From assembly GCF_007752935.1 (NCBI RefSeq), contig NZ_CP036319.1:2852001-2916000 (forward strand): 64,000 bases of DNA, written 5' to 3'. Below, piece after piece: positions 25,526 through 33,694 of the stretch. Below the pieces are notes generated by a model that was not told where the DNA came from, did not search any database, and worked only from the letters and a program-made list of their open reading frames with translations. How positions within the stretch are numbered: the first letter of the stretch is position 1; each line of letters opens with the position of its first letter. A program made the translations under genes and the position numbers. The DNA comes from Crateriforma conspicua. Its GTDB lineage: Bacteria > Planctomycetota > Planctomycetia > Pirellulales > Pirellulaceae.

Positions 25526-27049
25526 ATGTTGAAACGAAAAACCGCGGACGATGCCAAAACGGTCTTGGTACATCTGATCATGGTCGCGCTGTGGACGGCC
25601 GTACCTATGATCCGTGCGAATTGCGTGTCGGCAAATCCACCCAACGTCGTGATGGTGCTGACAGATGACCAAGCACCTTGGGCGTTTGCGACTGCCGTGC
25701 GTTCGGGACAATTTTCCGGTGTTCCGATTCCATCGACGCCACATCTGGACCGGCTTGCCAGCGAAGGTGCGGTGTTTCGCAATTTCTTTTGCACCACCCC
25801 GGTCTGCAGTCCCGCACGAGCCACATTGATGGCCGGTCGCTACGCAAGCGATTTGGGGATCGCGGACTTTATTCCTCAGCCCGGTCACAAGCTGTATGAC
25901 CCCGACCACGCGGTCTTCTTGGATCCCGATACGACGACGACTCTGGCAGAAATGTTTCAGTCTCGCGGTTATCGAACGGGGCTGATCGGCAAGTGGCATC
26001 TTGGTGACTGGACCGACAGTAACGATCGATCAAAGCACCCGACTGCTCACGGTTTCGACACCTTCATGGGATTGACCGGCGGCGGGACCAAGCCGAGAGA
26101 TCCGGAACTGGAAATCGAGGGAAAGCTGCGGCAGTTCAAAGGTCTGACGACTGACATCTTGACCGACCATGCGATCGAGTTCATTCATCAGAACGTCGAC
26201 CAAACGTTCTTCTTGTGTCTATCCACCCGCGCGCCCCACGGACCTTGGTTGCCGGTCGCACCGGAGGACTGGGAACCGTACCAAGAAATGGATCCGACCA
26301 TTCCAGATGAACCAGGTTTGGATAGGAAAGCGATCCGCAAGAAGATGAAAGAATACTTGGCCAGCACGACGGGCGTGGATCGAAACCTGGGGCGGCTGTT
26401 GAAAGTGATTGACGACCATCAGTTGCGCGACAAAACCGTCGTTATCTTCACGTCGGACCACGGTTACAACATGGGCCACAACGGGATCTGGCACAAAGGC
26501 AACGGGATCTGGGCGACCAAGCAGAAGCCGCCGGGCGACACGCATCATGGGGTTCGTGTGATTTCACCAAAGTACCGACCGAACCTTTATGACCTTTCGC
26601 TTCGTGTGCCCGCAATTGTCCGTTGGCCAGGGATTGTCGAGCCTTCGACCGTGGTCGACGCCACCGCGACTCACTTGGATTGGTTCCCAACACTGTGCTC
26701 CGTCGCAGGCGATGAAGCGTTCGCCGATGGTTTGCCCGGTCGCGATCTTTCGCCGCTGTTGACCGGCAACACACCCGACGATTGGGATCAAGGGTTTTAT
26801 TCCGAATACGACATGATCAACTACGCACAGGCGTCCTTGCGTGGTTACCGAACGCCACAGTTCAAGCTTGTCCGCGATCGGTGGAACGAAGGTTGTGACG
26901 AATTTTACGACCTTCGGTCTGACTCCGACGAAAATGAAAACCTCATTCAAAGCGACGATCCGATAATCCGAAACGCCATCGAAGCCTTGGACGCCAAGTT
27001 GATGTCGATCGAACGTCCGGCATCGCAAGCACTTAAGATGGGACGATAG
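25526..27049 (+). CDS. exported sulfatase, formylglycine type
   Basis: 507 residues. A signal peptide is plausible (LVHLIMVALWTAVPMI, cleavage around residue 35). The alkaline-phosphatase-like fold begins NVVMVLTDDQ with metal ligands D47-D48, and the active-site motif is C94-S-P-A-R98 (TPVCSPARATLMAGRYA), which a formylglycine-generating enzyme would convert. Later landmarks GLIGKWHLGDW and VIFTSDHGYNMGHNG complete the metal site. It probably removes sulfate esters from a polysaccharide outside the cytoplasm. It is a single gene ending at a hairpin; nothing adjacent tells the substrate. Confidence 0.92.
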   Translation: MLKRKTADDAKTVLVHLIMVALWTAVPMIRANCVSANPPNVVMVLTDDQAPWAFATAVRSGQFSGVPIPSTPHLDRLASEGAVFRNFFCTTPVCSPARATLMAGRYASDLGIADFIPQPGHKLYDPDHAVFLDPDTTTTLAEMFQSRGYRTGLIGKWHLGDWTDSNDRSKHPTAHGFDTFMGLTGGGTKPRDPELEIEGKLRQFKGLTTDILTDHAIEFIHQNVDQTFFLCLSTRAPHGPWLPVAPEDWEPYQEMDPTIPDEPGLDRKAIRKKMKEYLASTTGVDRNLGRLLKVIDDHQLRDKTVVIFTSDHGYNMGHNGIWHKGNGIWATKQKPPGDTHHGVRVISPKYRPNLYDLSLRVPAIVRWPGIVEPSTVVDATATHLDWFPTLCSVAGDEAFADGLPGRDLSPLLTGNTPDDWDQGFYSEYDMINYAQASLRGYRTPQFKLVRDRWNEGCDEFYDLRSDSDENENLIQSDDPIIRNAIEALDAKLMSIERPASQALKMGR

Positions 27050-27067
27050 GCCGGCGTGTGTCCATGG

Positions 27068-27138
27068 AAAAAAGGCCACCGCTTCGCCAGTCGCCCGCAC
27101 TTGAAAATGCAGGCGGCTGTGAAAGGGAGGCCTTTTAA
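27068..27138. terminator. bidirectional terminator-like hairpin
   Basis: AAAAGGCC at 27070-27077 pairs with GGCCTTTT at 27129-27136, and inner arms CAGTCGCC and GGCGGCTG pair with one mismatch. An A-run on the left and T-run on the right flank the outer stem. It lies between the convergent stops at 27049 and 27238, so it could terminate both genes. Confidence 0.6.
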
Positions 27139-27237
27139 GCTGTATCATTCATGGCAACCGATCAACATTGACCGGTCGCCGCATCGGACGACGTGAATCG
27201 TCAGGCGTTGTCGGATGCCGGTTGCATCCGAGACCTG

Positions 27238-27516
27238 TTACCAGCGACCGCGTCCGCCACCACCGTTGCGGTTTTCCCGCGGGCGTGCTTCGTTGACGGT
27301 GACCGGGCGGCCTGCGATTTGTTGATCGTTCAGGCCGGCGATGGCTTCTTGGCCCGCACCGCCATCACGCATTTCGACAAAAGCGAATCCGCGTGAACGA
27401 CCGGTGTCACGGTCTTTGATGATGCTGACAGACGCGACATCACCGAATTCGCCGAAGGCGTTTTCGATGTCTGATTCAGTTGCTTCAAAGCTAAGATTGC
27501 CAACGTAAATGTTCAT
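27238..27516 (-). CDS. RRM RNA-binding protein
   Basis: 92 residues: a single RNA recognition motif with RNP2 IYVGNL (3-8) and RNP1 RGFAFVEM (42-49), followed by a short Gly/Arg-rich tail (RNGGGGRGRW). This architecture matches bacterial Rbp proteins of cyanobacteria and planctomycetes, often induced by cold, which bind single-stranded RNA. A GGAG lies about 9 nt upstream of ATG 27516. It is divergently placed from an RhlE-like helicase across a 1-kb non-coding region, suggesting shared cold-shock or RNA-metabolism control (inference). Confidence 0.93.
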   Translation of the reverse strand: MNIYVGNLSFEATESDIENAFGEFGDVASVSIIKDRDTGRSRGFAFVEMRDGGAGQEAIAGLNDQQIAGRPVTVNEARPRENRNGGGGRGRW

Positions 27517-28526
27517 TCAAGAAACTCCAAACAAGAAATAGGTGCCGGTTTCCCGGAGGTATTTCAGGAGTTCGTAGAGGACGATCGCGCGGGGCATGCA
27601 TATGACCCGTGACCATCAGATCGGTGCGTCGCACCAAGTTCCATTCCAGCCATGAAACGCCGGAACAATCGAAGAAGGGATCAATCAGAGAGCGAAACTA
27701 AATCTCGGTCCGGACGAAAATCCAACTCAACCGTTACAACAACTTGTCCGAAACTACTTTTCCAAATCTCTCTCGACTTCCTGTGGGCGATCGCCGCAGA
27801 CTTGCACGCGTTGTGCATCAAACGAATTCAGCAATCGCCTTTTGGACTATCGCCTGATTCGGGTGCGGTGTCGACCCATAATCCGAAGATTGTTGTCTTT
27901 CAGCTTCAAACGACTGGCTGTCCCCCGTGGTTTTTCGTGTCAGCGGTTGCTTGGCGGCGGTGGATCGTGCGACTTGGAATTTGATGAAGTTTTCGGATTT
28001 CTCCGGTTCGGCGTTGGCTTTTTCGGCGGACAGTTGTACCCTTGCACCGTACGAACAAGCAGACGGATGCTGCTTTTCGACGTCGATCGGGTTGAATAAG
28101 ACACAGAGCCGGATGGTTCTGGAGCGGTCCGATCGCGAGATAAATCGCCGGGAATCACTCTCGGTTTCTCGACCTGGTGAACGGAGAATTCACCGTCTGC
28201 TGTTGATGATTCGGTCATCTGGACCGGTTCGGACTGCGACTCGCGTTGATGGGAAACGCAACGGTTTTGGAACCTTCTTGTTGGTCCAAAACAACGCGCC
28301 GAAATTGGTTTTTTGTGATTGATCGCTCAGGCGTTCGGTCCGCTTCGGCGTCACCCACATGCATTCGCCGCAAGCCCAAGTGGTTTGTCCAGCGTCGCAA
28401 CCAATCCACAAATCAGGGCCCGGTCCGCAATCGAAGTCGGACCGATCCACAAATCCACGATCAAGCAGTGGTCGCAAACCGCAACGCGGACCCTTCCGGC
28501 GACCGAAGCAAGCAAACAAAAAAGAC
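27517..28526. other. 1-kb divergent leader region
   Basis: Unusually long gap between the RRM gene (minus) and the DEAD-box helicase (plus). Several short open frames exist (for example 27652-27984) but none has gene-like composition or a ribosome site. It is more AT-rich than its surroundings around 27700-28100. Long 5' leaders are typical of cold-induced RNA helicase and RNA-binding protein genes, so regulatory RNA structure is likely. Confidence 0.5.
28264..28292 (+). promoter_or_regulatory. hairpin in helicase leader
   Basis: GTTTTGGAACC (28264-28274) and GGTCCAAAAC (28283-28292) pair over 10 bp with one bulged base and an 8-nt loop; six T residues follow at 28309-28314. The 16-nt spacing is too long for a standard terminator, but an attenuator-like or stabilising role in the leader is possible. 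Confidence 0.35.
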
Positions 28527-29816
28527 ATGAACAAATTCGATTCGATCCAACTCGCGCCCCCGATCCAAAAAGCACTGAAATCGCTGGGCTACGAGACGCC
28601 CACTCCGGTGCAAGCCCAAGCGATTCCTCCTGCGGTCGCCGGCCAAGACGTCTTGGGATGCGCACAAACCGGAACCGGAAAGACGGCCGCTTTCGCGTTG
28701 CCAATCCTGGACTATCTGGAAAACGACCGGCCCGAAATCATTCCGAACCAGCCGACGACGCTGGTGCTGGCACCGACACGCGAATTGGCGATCCAGATCG
28801 GCGACAGCTTTCGTGACTACGCCAAGCACCTGAGAATCCGGCTTGCCGTAATCCATGGGGGCGTCAATCAGGTTCCCCAAGTCAAACAAGTGCGACGCGG
28901 GGTGGATGTTTTGGTCGCCACGCCAGGCCGCTTGCTGGACTTGATGAACCAGGGCCACATCGACCTCAGCGGTGTGGAGATCTTTGTGTTGGATGAAGCC
29001 GACCGGATGTTGGACATGGGATTCTTGCCGGCCTTGAAAAAGATCATTGCCGACCTGCCCAAGAACCGCCAGTCGCTGTTTTTCTCCGCGACCATGCCGC
29101 CCAAAATTCAATCGCTTGCCGGCGAATTGCTGTTCAATCCGGTGTCCATCGACGTCACGCCAAAGACCAAAAGCGTCGACCTGATCCGCCAGTCGATTCG
29201 TTACGTCCGGCGTGAAGAAAAACTGGATTGCCTTCACCGCCGGCTGACCGAACCGAACATGGATCGGGCCATCGTGTTCACCCGAACCAAGCATGGTGCC
29301 AACGCTTTGGTGCGAAAGCTCGATCGCCAAGGTGTCGTTGCCGCTGCGATTCACGGCAACAAATCACAATCGGCCCGACAGCGTGCGTTGGACGCGTTTC
29401 GTGACAAGAAGATTTCCGTGTTGGTGGCAACCGATGTCGCCGCGCGTGGGATCGACATCGCGGGCGTGTCACACGTCATCAACTTTGACATGCCGGTCGA
29501 AGCCGAAAGCTACGTCCACCGGATCGGCCGAACAGGACGCGCCGGATGTGATGGCATCGCGATTTCCTTTTGCACAGCGGATGAAATTGATGAACTGCGG
29601 TCGATCGAAAAACTGATCGGCCGAAAAATCGACATCGAGAATCCGGATGCGAAGTTCCGCCATGACGGCGCATCGGCGGACGCTGGTAAACCGGCGAGGT
29701 CCAGCCGATCCGGAAATCGGTCCGGCGGCCAAGCCCGACAGAACCGTCGTCGCGATCGCAGTGGCAGCACCAGCGGACGTAAACGCCAATCACGTTCGGC
29801 CGCCATGGCCCGCTAA
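28527..29816 (+). CDS. DEAD-box RNA helicase, RhlE-like
   Basis: 429 residues from ATG 28527. All motifs are intact: the Q motif (FDSIQLAPPIQKAL, GYETPTPVQAQAI), motif I AQTGTGKT (46-53), PTRELA, DEAD near 155 (VLDEADRMLDMGF), FFSATMP, and the C-terminal ARGIDIAGVSHVINFD and HRIGRTGR. The close match of the N-terminus and DEADRMLDMGF segment to RhlE suggests that subgroup. Residues beyond 370 are a basic Ser/Gly/Arg/Gln-rich tail likely to bind RNA. It unwinds short RNA duplexes, with roles in ribosome assembly or mRNA decay. A small hairpin (29838-29856) follows the stop. Confidence 0.93.
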   Translation: MNKFDSIQLAPPIQKALKSLGYETPTPVQAQAIPPAVAGQDVLGCAQTGTGKTAAFALPILDYLENDRPEIIPNQPTTLVLAPTRELAIQIGDSFRDYAKHLRIRLAVIHGGVNQVPQVKQVRRGVDVLVATPGRLLDLMNQGHIDLSGVEIFVLDEADRMLDMGFLPALKKIIADLPKNRQSLFFSATMPPKIQSLAGELLFNPVSIDVTPKTKSVDLIRQSIRYVRREEKLDCLHRRLTEPNMDRAIVFTRTKHGANALVRKLDRQGVVAAAIHGNKSQSARQRALDAFRDKKISVLVATDVAARGIDIAGVSHVINFDMPVEAESYVHRIGRTGRAGCDGIAISFCTADEIDELRSIEKLIGRKIDIENPDAKFRHDGASADAGKPARSSRSGNRSGGQARQNRRRDRSGSTSGRKRQSRSAAMAR

Positions 29817-29837
29817 AACATCCGATAAGAATCGTCT

Positions 29838-29903
29838 GCTTTCGCTCCACGAAAGCAGCGACCTGCATTCCATCTCCCGCAAAGGCCCCCGTCTTCTCCT
29901 CTG
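29838..29903. repeat. REP-like hairpin, degenerate copy
   Basis: GCTTTCG (29838-29844), loop CTCCA, CGAAAGC (29850-29856), followed by AGCG and, 25 nt later, AAAGGCCCCCGTCTTCTCC. This matches in outline the 5' hairpin and 3' AAAGACCCCCGTCCCC ends of the 145-bp units at 30986-31286, with the middle deleted. It starts 22 nt after the helicase stop. Confidence 0.6.
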
Positions 29904-29992
29904 GGACGACGGTGGGACAAGCCGGCGTGGTAGACTGAGCCCCTTGGATCTTCGGTCGACCGAAAGCAAGGCTTTGTTAGTGGGGGGATGCG

Positions 29993-30949
29993 ATGACCAA
30001 AAGAACGCTTGTTGCGGTGGTCACCGGAATGGTGGTTGTCGCGGCCATGGTTGCGACAATTGAGTTTTGGTTGCGACGACCAGTCGGCGATGGGCCCGCC
30101 GGTCCAAAAGTTGCCGATGCCCCTTTTGATACCGTGTGGACCGATAGACCGGTTCAGCTTGTCGGAATCGGTGACAGTGTCACGCGAGGCTTGGGCGCGC
30201 GGACGACGGCACACAGCTATTTTCGACGGCTGATCGAAAATCCGCCGGACGAATGGTCGGATATGCGTGGCAAATGCCTTTCGGCCGTGTTGCCCAACTT
30301 GCAGGCCACGAATTTGGCCGTTTCCGGTAGCACGTCTCCGATGCATCTGGATGTCATCGAAAACGACTTGCCATCTTATCCCGACGATGTCTTCGGTTTG
30401 GTGGTCATGACCACCGGGGGCAACGACTTGATTCACAGCTATGGTCGCTTGCCGCCAAGGGAAGCCGCCATGTTTGGATCCACGTTGCAGCAGGCGTTGC
30501 CGTGGATCGACCGCTTCGAAGCACGTTTGAATCAAATGCTTCAGCGGACGATCGATCGCTTTCCCGGCGGATGCGAGATCTACCTGGCCGACATCTATGA
30601 TCCGACCGACGGCGTGGGCGACGGCGCCAGTGTCTTTCTACCCGCGTGGCCAGACGGGCTAGAAATTCATTCGCGGTACAACGAAGTCATCCACCGCGCG
30701 GCGGATCGTCTGGCGTCCGTGCATTTGGTTCCGATGCACAAAACCTTTTTGGGGCACGGATCACACTGTCGTCAGTTTTGGAGGTCAACCTATGACGCCT
30801 CCGATCCACACTATTGGTTTTGGGACAACATCGAAGACCCCAACACACGTGGTTACGACGCGATACGCAGGGTGTTCTTAAACGAAATCGTGCGCAACAC
30901 CAACTTGCGAATGGAATCGAACCCTCAATCGTTGGCCACCCAGGGCTAA
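29993..30949 (+). CDS. SGNH/GDSL-like exported protein, catalytic dyad altered
   Basis: 318 residues. An N-terminal anchor or signal (LVAVVTGMVVVAAMVATIEF, 6-25) precedes an SGNH fold: block I VGIGDSVTRG with S62, block III TTGGND (140-145). In block V, where the family has DxxHPN, this protein has NIEDPNTRGYDAI (279-291): Asn at the Asp position and Asp282 at the His position. So the Ser-Asp-His triad is incomplete unless another His, such as H273 in DPHYW, substitutes. It may be a carbohydrate or lipid esterase of a divergent subfamily, or a binding protein. It lies between two REP-like repeat loci; a TAGACT (29931) is a weak -10 candidate. Confidence 0.75.
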   Translation: MTKRTLVAVVTGMVVVAAMVATIEFWLRRPVGDGPAGPKVADAPFDTVWTDRPVQLVGIGDSVTRGLGARTTAHSYFRRLIENPPDEWSDMRGKCLSAVLPNLQATNLAVSGSTSPMHLDVIENDLPSYPDDVFGLVVMTTGGNDLIHSYGRLPPREAAMFGSTLQQALPWIDRFEARLNQMLQRTIDRFPGGCEIYLADIYDPTDGVGDGASVFLPAWPDGLEIHSRYNEVIHRAADRLASVHLVPMHKTFLGHGSHCRQFWRSTYDASDPHYWFWDNIEDPNTRGYDAIRRVFLNEIVRNTNLRMESNPQSLATQG

Positions 30950-30985
30950 GTCCATCCTAGCTCGAAGCATGCAACCCGCTTCATC

Positions 30986-31286
30986 GTCGCCTTTCGCTCC
31001 GCGAAAGCAGCGTCCCGTACTCCAAAGCCTGCCCCTGCACTCGCAGAATACCCACAAAACAATCGCATTGCATCGAACCACCAACCCCGTTCGCCTGCGA
31101 CGCAACCCGGAAAAGACCCCGGTCCCCTTTGGTCGTTTAAAGTCGCCTTTCGCTCCGCGAAAGCAGCGTTCCGTACTCCAAAGCCTGCCCCTCCACTCTC
31201 CGAATACCCACAAAACATTCGCATTGCATCGAACCACCAACCCCGTTCACGGGCAACGCAACCCAAAAAAGACCCCCGTCCCCTTT
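30986..31286. repeat. tandem duplication of a 145-bp REP-like unit
   Basis: Copies at 30986-31130 and 31142-31286, separated by 11 nt, align without gaps and differ at about 12 positions by my count. Each starts with a small hairpin (CTTTCG-CTCCG-CGAAAG, at 30991-31007 and 31147-31163) and ends with AAAAGACCCCsGTCCCCTTT. The array fills most of the gap between the convergent SGNH and GH16 genes. Minus-strand open frames through it (repeated WWFDAM and AAFAERKAT peptides) are artefacts of the repeat. Confidence 0.85.
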
Positions 31287-31341
31287 ACGGTCCGGTTTTG
31301 GACTGGCGGACGTTCTTGGCGTCGTGGTTTCGCGTTCGCGA

Positions 31342-32160
31342 CTACTCTTCGCGTTGATAGACGCGGACGTAGTCGATCAGGTATTGCTGGGGAAAGATAC
31401 TGTCGTCGATCTTGCCGCCCCAAGTGCCACCCAAGGCCAGGTTGATCAGCAAGTATTGAGGCTTGCGGAACGGATTGTCCGCGCCCTTGCCAGCTTTGTC
31501 GATTCGGAAGGTGTGATACTGTGTGTCGTCAAAGAAGAAGTGAATGTGGTCCTCGTCCCACTCGATCGCGTAAACATGGAAATCGGCGTACGGTTCGGCC
31601 GTTTCCAATTTGCCGTGATCCGAACGGTGTTGTCCGTCAACTGAGAAATGGGCGTTGCCGTGGACGTGCTGGGGTTCTTTGCCCACAAATTCCATGATGT
31701 CGATTTCGCCACAGCGAGGCCAACCGAGTTCGGATCGGTTGCTGCCCAGCATCCAGATCGCCGGCCACACGCCGGTGCCCTGAGGAAGCTTGGCGCGGAC
31801 TTCGATACGGCCGTAGGTCCAATTTGCTTTGTGTCGCGTCACCACGCTGGCGGCTGTGTACTGGGCGTGGGATCGATTCTTCTGCCAACTTCTGGAATTT
31901 GGTTGATAGTCAGGATTGGCGTACTCTTCTTTCCGCCCTTCAATGATCAAAACGCCGTCTTTCACGCGAGCGTTTTCCGGCCGGGCCTGGGTGTAGTATT
32001 GAGCTTCTTCGTTGCGAATAAAACCGACTTCGTATCCCCACTTGGATTCATCCGGTAAACCGTCGACGTCAAATTCATCGGACCAGACAAGTTTCCAAGG
32101 TTCGGCGGAGACATCGGTGGCGGACAAGGTCAGCAACAACAGGGCGGTCAGGAAACGCAT
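31342..32160 (-). CDS. glycoside hydrolase family 16 (beta-glucanase-like)
   Basis: 272 residues from ATG 32160; signal peptide MRFLTALLLLTLSATDVSAE. GH16 is identified by WKLVWSDEFDVDGLPDESKW at the start, GTGVWPAIWMLG, and the catalytic motif E152-I-D-I-M-E157 (GEIDIMEFVG), where E152 is nucleophile and E157 acid/base. The ExDxxE spacing with the extra residue is that of laminarinase/lichenase-type members rather than carrageenases. LINLALGGTWGG near the end is also typical. It likely cuts beta-1,3 or mixed-linked glucans, or a related galactan, outside the cytoplasm. It converges on the tandem repeat at 30986 and is divergent from the nucleoside hydrolase. Confidence 0.92.
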   Translation of the reverse strand: MRFLTALLLLTLSATDVSAEPWKLVWSDEFDVDGLPDESKWGYEVGFIRNEEAQYYTQARPENARVKDGVLIIEGRKEEYANPDYQPNSRSWQKNRSHAQYTAASVVTRHKANWTYGRIEVRAKLPQGTGVWPAIWMLGSNRSELGWPRCGEIDIMEFVGKEPQHVHGNAHFSVDGQHRSDHGKLETAEPYADFHVYAIEWDEDHIHFFFDDTQYHTFRIDKAGKGADNPFRKPQYLLINLALGGTWGGKIDDSIFPQQYLIDYVRVYQREE

Positions 32161-32472
32161 GATTGGGGAAGGCTCCGTGGGAGATGCGTGGATTGATTCG
32201 GTGGGGACAACGGACAAGTTAAGCGACGGCCGGCGATCGCGTCCACGCGGTGGGTGCGACAACTGTGCTGTCGTTCATCACTTTCGCGAAGTGGTCGGCA
32301 TCCAGTGCAAAGCCGCAAGCGATGTCCAAGGAAATCAGTCTACAAGTCAGCCGATCAGTGCAGGGAAATGTTCATCGTATCGGCCGAGCGGTGTCGCGCC
32401 GGTGCCTGCGTTATACTTGCCCGCGATTGAACCAGATTAACCGTAACCAGATGAGTTTCATTGGTGCACCGC
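32161..32472. other. 312-bp divergent intergenic region
   Basis: Contains presumptive promoters for the GH16 gene (minus) and nucleoside hydrolase gene (plus). A TATACT is listed separately. No repeat or RNA gene is visible. Confidence 0.6.
32412..32417 (+). promoter_or_regulatory. candidate -10 box (TATACT)
   Basis: TATACT 56 nt before ATG 32473, in the context GCGTTATACTTGC. No clear -35. Confidence 0.35.
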
Positions 32473-33477
32473 ATGAGAATCCTTCGGCGTCTTTCGATGG
32501 GTCTGTTATTGATAGCGTCAGCGTTTTGGCTTGCGGTGACGCTGCAGGCGGCTGAACCGGTTTCCGTCATTTTCGACACCGACATGGCCGGTGATTGCGA
32601 CGATGCGGGGGCGCTGGCGGTCCTGAATGCCTTGGCCGATCGAGGCGAAGCGGAAATCTTGGCCGTGGTGACCAACCGCAAAGACCCAGCGGGACTTTCC
32701 GGTGCCGCCTGCGATGTCATCAACACTTTCTATGGCCGCCCCGACGTCCCGATTGGGACCGACAAAGATGGTGCCAGGGCGAAGTGGAAGGGCGGAAGTT
32801 CTTACACGCCTGTTTTGGCGAAAGAGTTCGCCCATGATAGCCCCGTCGATGCGGAACTTCCCGACGCTATCGACGTTTACCGAAGAACGCTTGCATCGGC
32901 GGGCGACCAGTCGGTGGTCATTTGCAGCGTCGGCGCGCTAAGTAATTTGCAAGACCTTTTGAATTCGTCGGCGGACAAACACAGTCGGCTTTCTGGGGCT
33001 GAGTTGATCAGAAAGAAGGTTCGGCAGACGGTCATCATGGGTGGGGCGTTTCCTCGGTCGGCCAAGCCGGAAACCAATGTGCTACTCGATCCGCCCGCAT
33101 CCGTGGCCGTCGTCAACGATTGGCCAGGGCCGATTGTTTGGCAGGGTTTCGAAGTGGGGGCGGCGTTGCATTGTGGTGCAGGTCTGAAACGGGCCGCATC
33201 CAACAATCCGGTCCGACGGGCATTCGAAGTGCGGCCGTACTTGGGCCAGTTTGCCATCGATCATGGAAAGCCCGCTCATGACCAGGCCGCCGTGTTGATC
33301 GCGGTTCGTGGCCCTGAACCATCGCTGTGGAAAGTCAGCGCGAAGGGAAGAGTCGTCGTTGATTCCGACGGTCACAACGAATGGTACCCTGGTGCCAATC
33401 ATCAGCATCAATACGTGTCGATCAAAGGACGTCCCGATCGTCTGATTCAAATGATCGAAGAATTGATGCTCAAGTGA
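32473..33477 (+). CDS. exported nucleoside hydrolase family protein
   Basis: 334 residues from ATG 32473 (the frame also opens at TTG 32461). A signal peptide (MRILRRLSMGLLLIASAFWL, cleavage near LQAAE) is followed by the Ca-binding nucleoside-hydrolase signature FDTDMAGDCDDAGAL at about 34-48. The TVIMGG segment and C-terminal HDQAAVLIAV, which supply further Ca and ribose contacts in the family, are present. Classical enzymes hydrolyse ribonucleosides in the cytoplasm; exported planctomycete relatives may scavenge nucleosides or act on other N-glycosides. It belongs to a run of secreted hydrolases (SGNH, GH16, DUF4038) on both strands. Confidence 0.85.
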   Translation: MRILRRLSMGLLLIASAFWLAVTLQAAEPVSVIFDTDMAGDCDDAGALAVLNALADRGEAEILAVVTNRKDPAGLSGAACDVINTFYGRPDVPIGTDKDGARAKWKGGSSYTPVLAKEFAHDSPVDAELPDAIDVYRRTLASAGDQSVVICSVGALSNLQDLLNSSADKHSRLSGAELIRKKVRQTVIMGGAFPRSAKPETNVLLDPPASVAVVNDWPGPIVWQGFEVGAALHCGAGLKRAASNNPVRRAFEVRPYLGQFAIDHGKPAHDQAAVLIAVRGPEPSLWKVSAKGRVVVDSDGHNEWYPGANHQHQYVSIKGRPDRLIQMIEELMLK

Positions 33478-33694
33478 TCGGGTGTCGGTTCGTGGCAAAA
33501 CGAAAGGCGTTTTCTGTGAATCGATTAATTGTGTGAGAAAGACGTGCCCAGGCAATTTGCATATGGGCTATTTGGTGGGGCTTTCGGCCGGCGAACAAAT
33601 CGCGACGGGGAATCGTGAATTGACCCAGTGTGATGAATTTCGCCGCTTGGAATTTGCCGCTAGTTGAATTGATTGAAGGTAAGGGCCTTTTGTG

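Noticed and set aside
27652-27984. 110-codon open frame in the helicase leader
   Set aside because: No ribosome site, unusual Trp/Cys/Ser-rich composition and no recognisable family.
30878-31266. Minus-strand open frames with a repeated peptide (WWFDAM, AAFAERKAT)
   Set aside because: The peptide repetition is explained by the 145-bp tandem DNA repeat; no ribosome site, and it overlaps the SGNH gene end.
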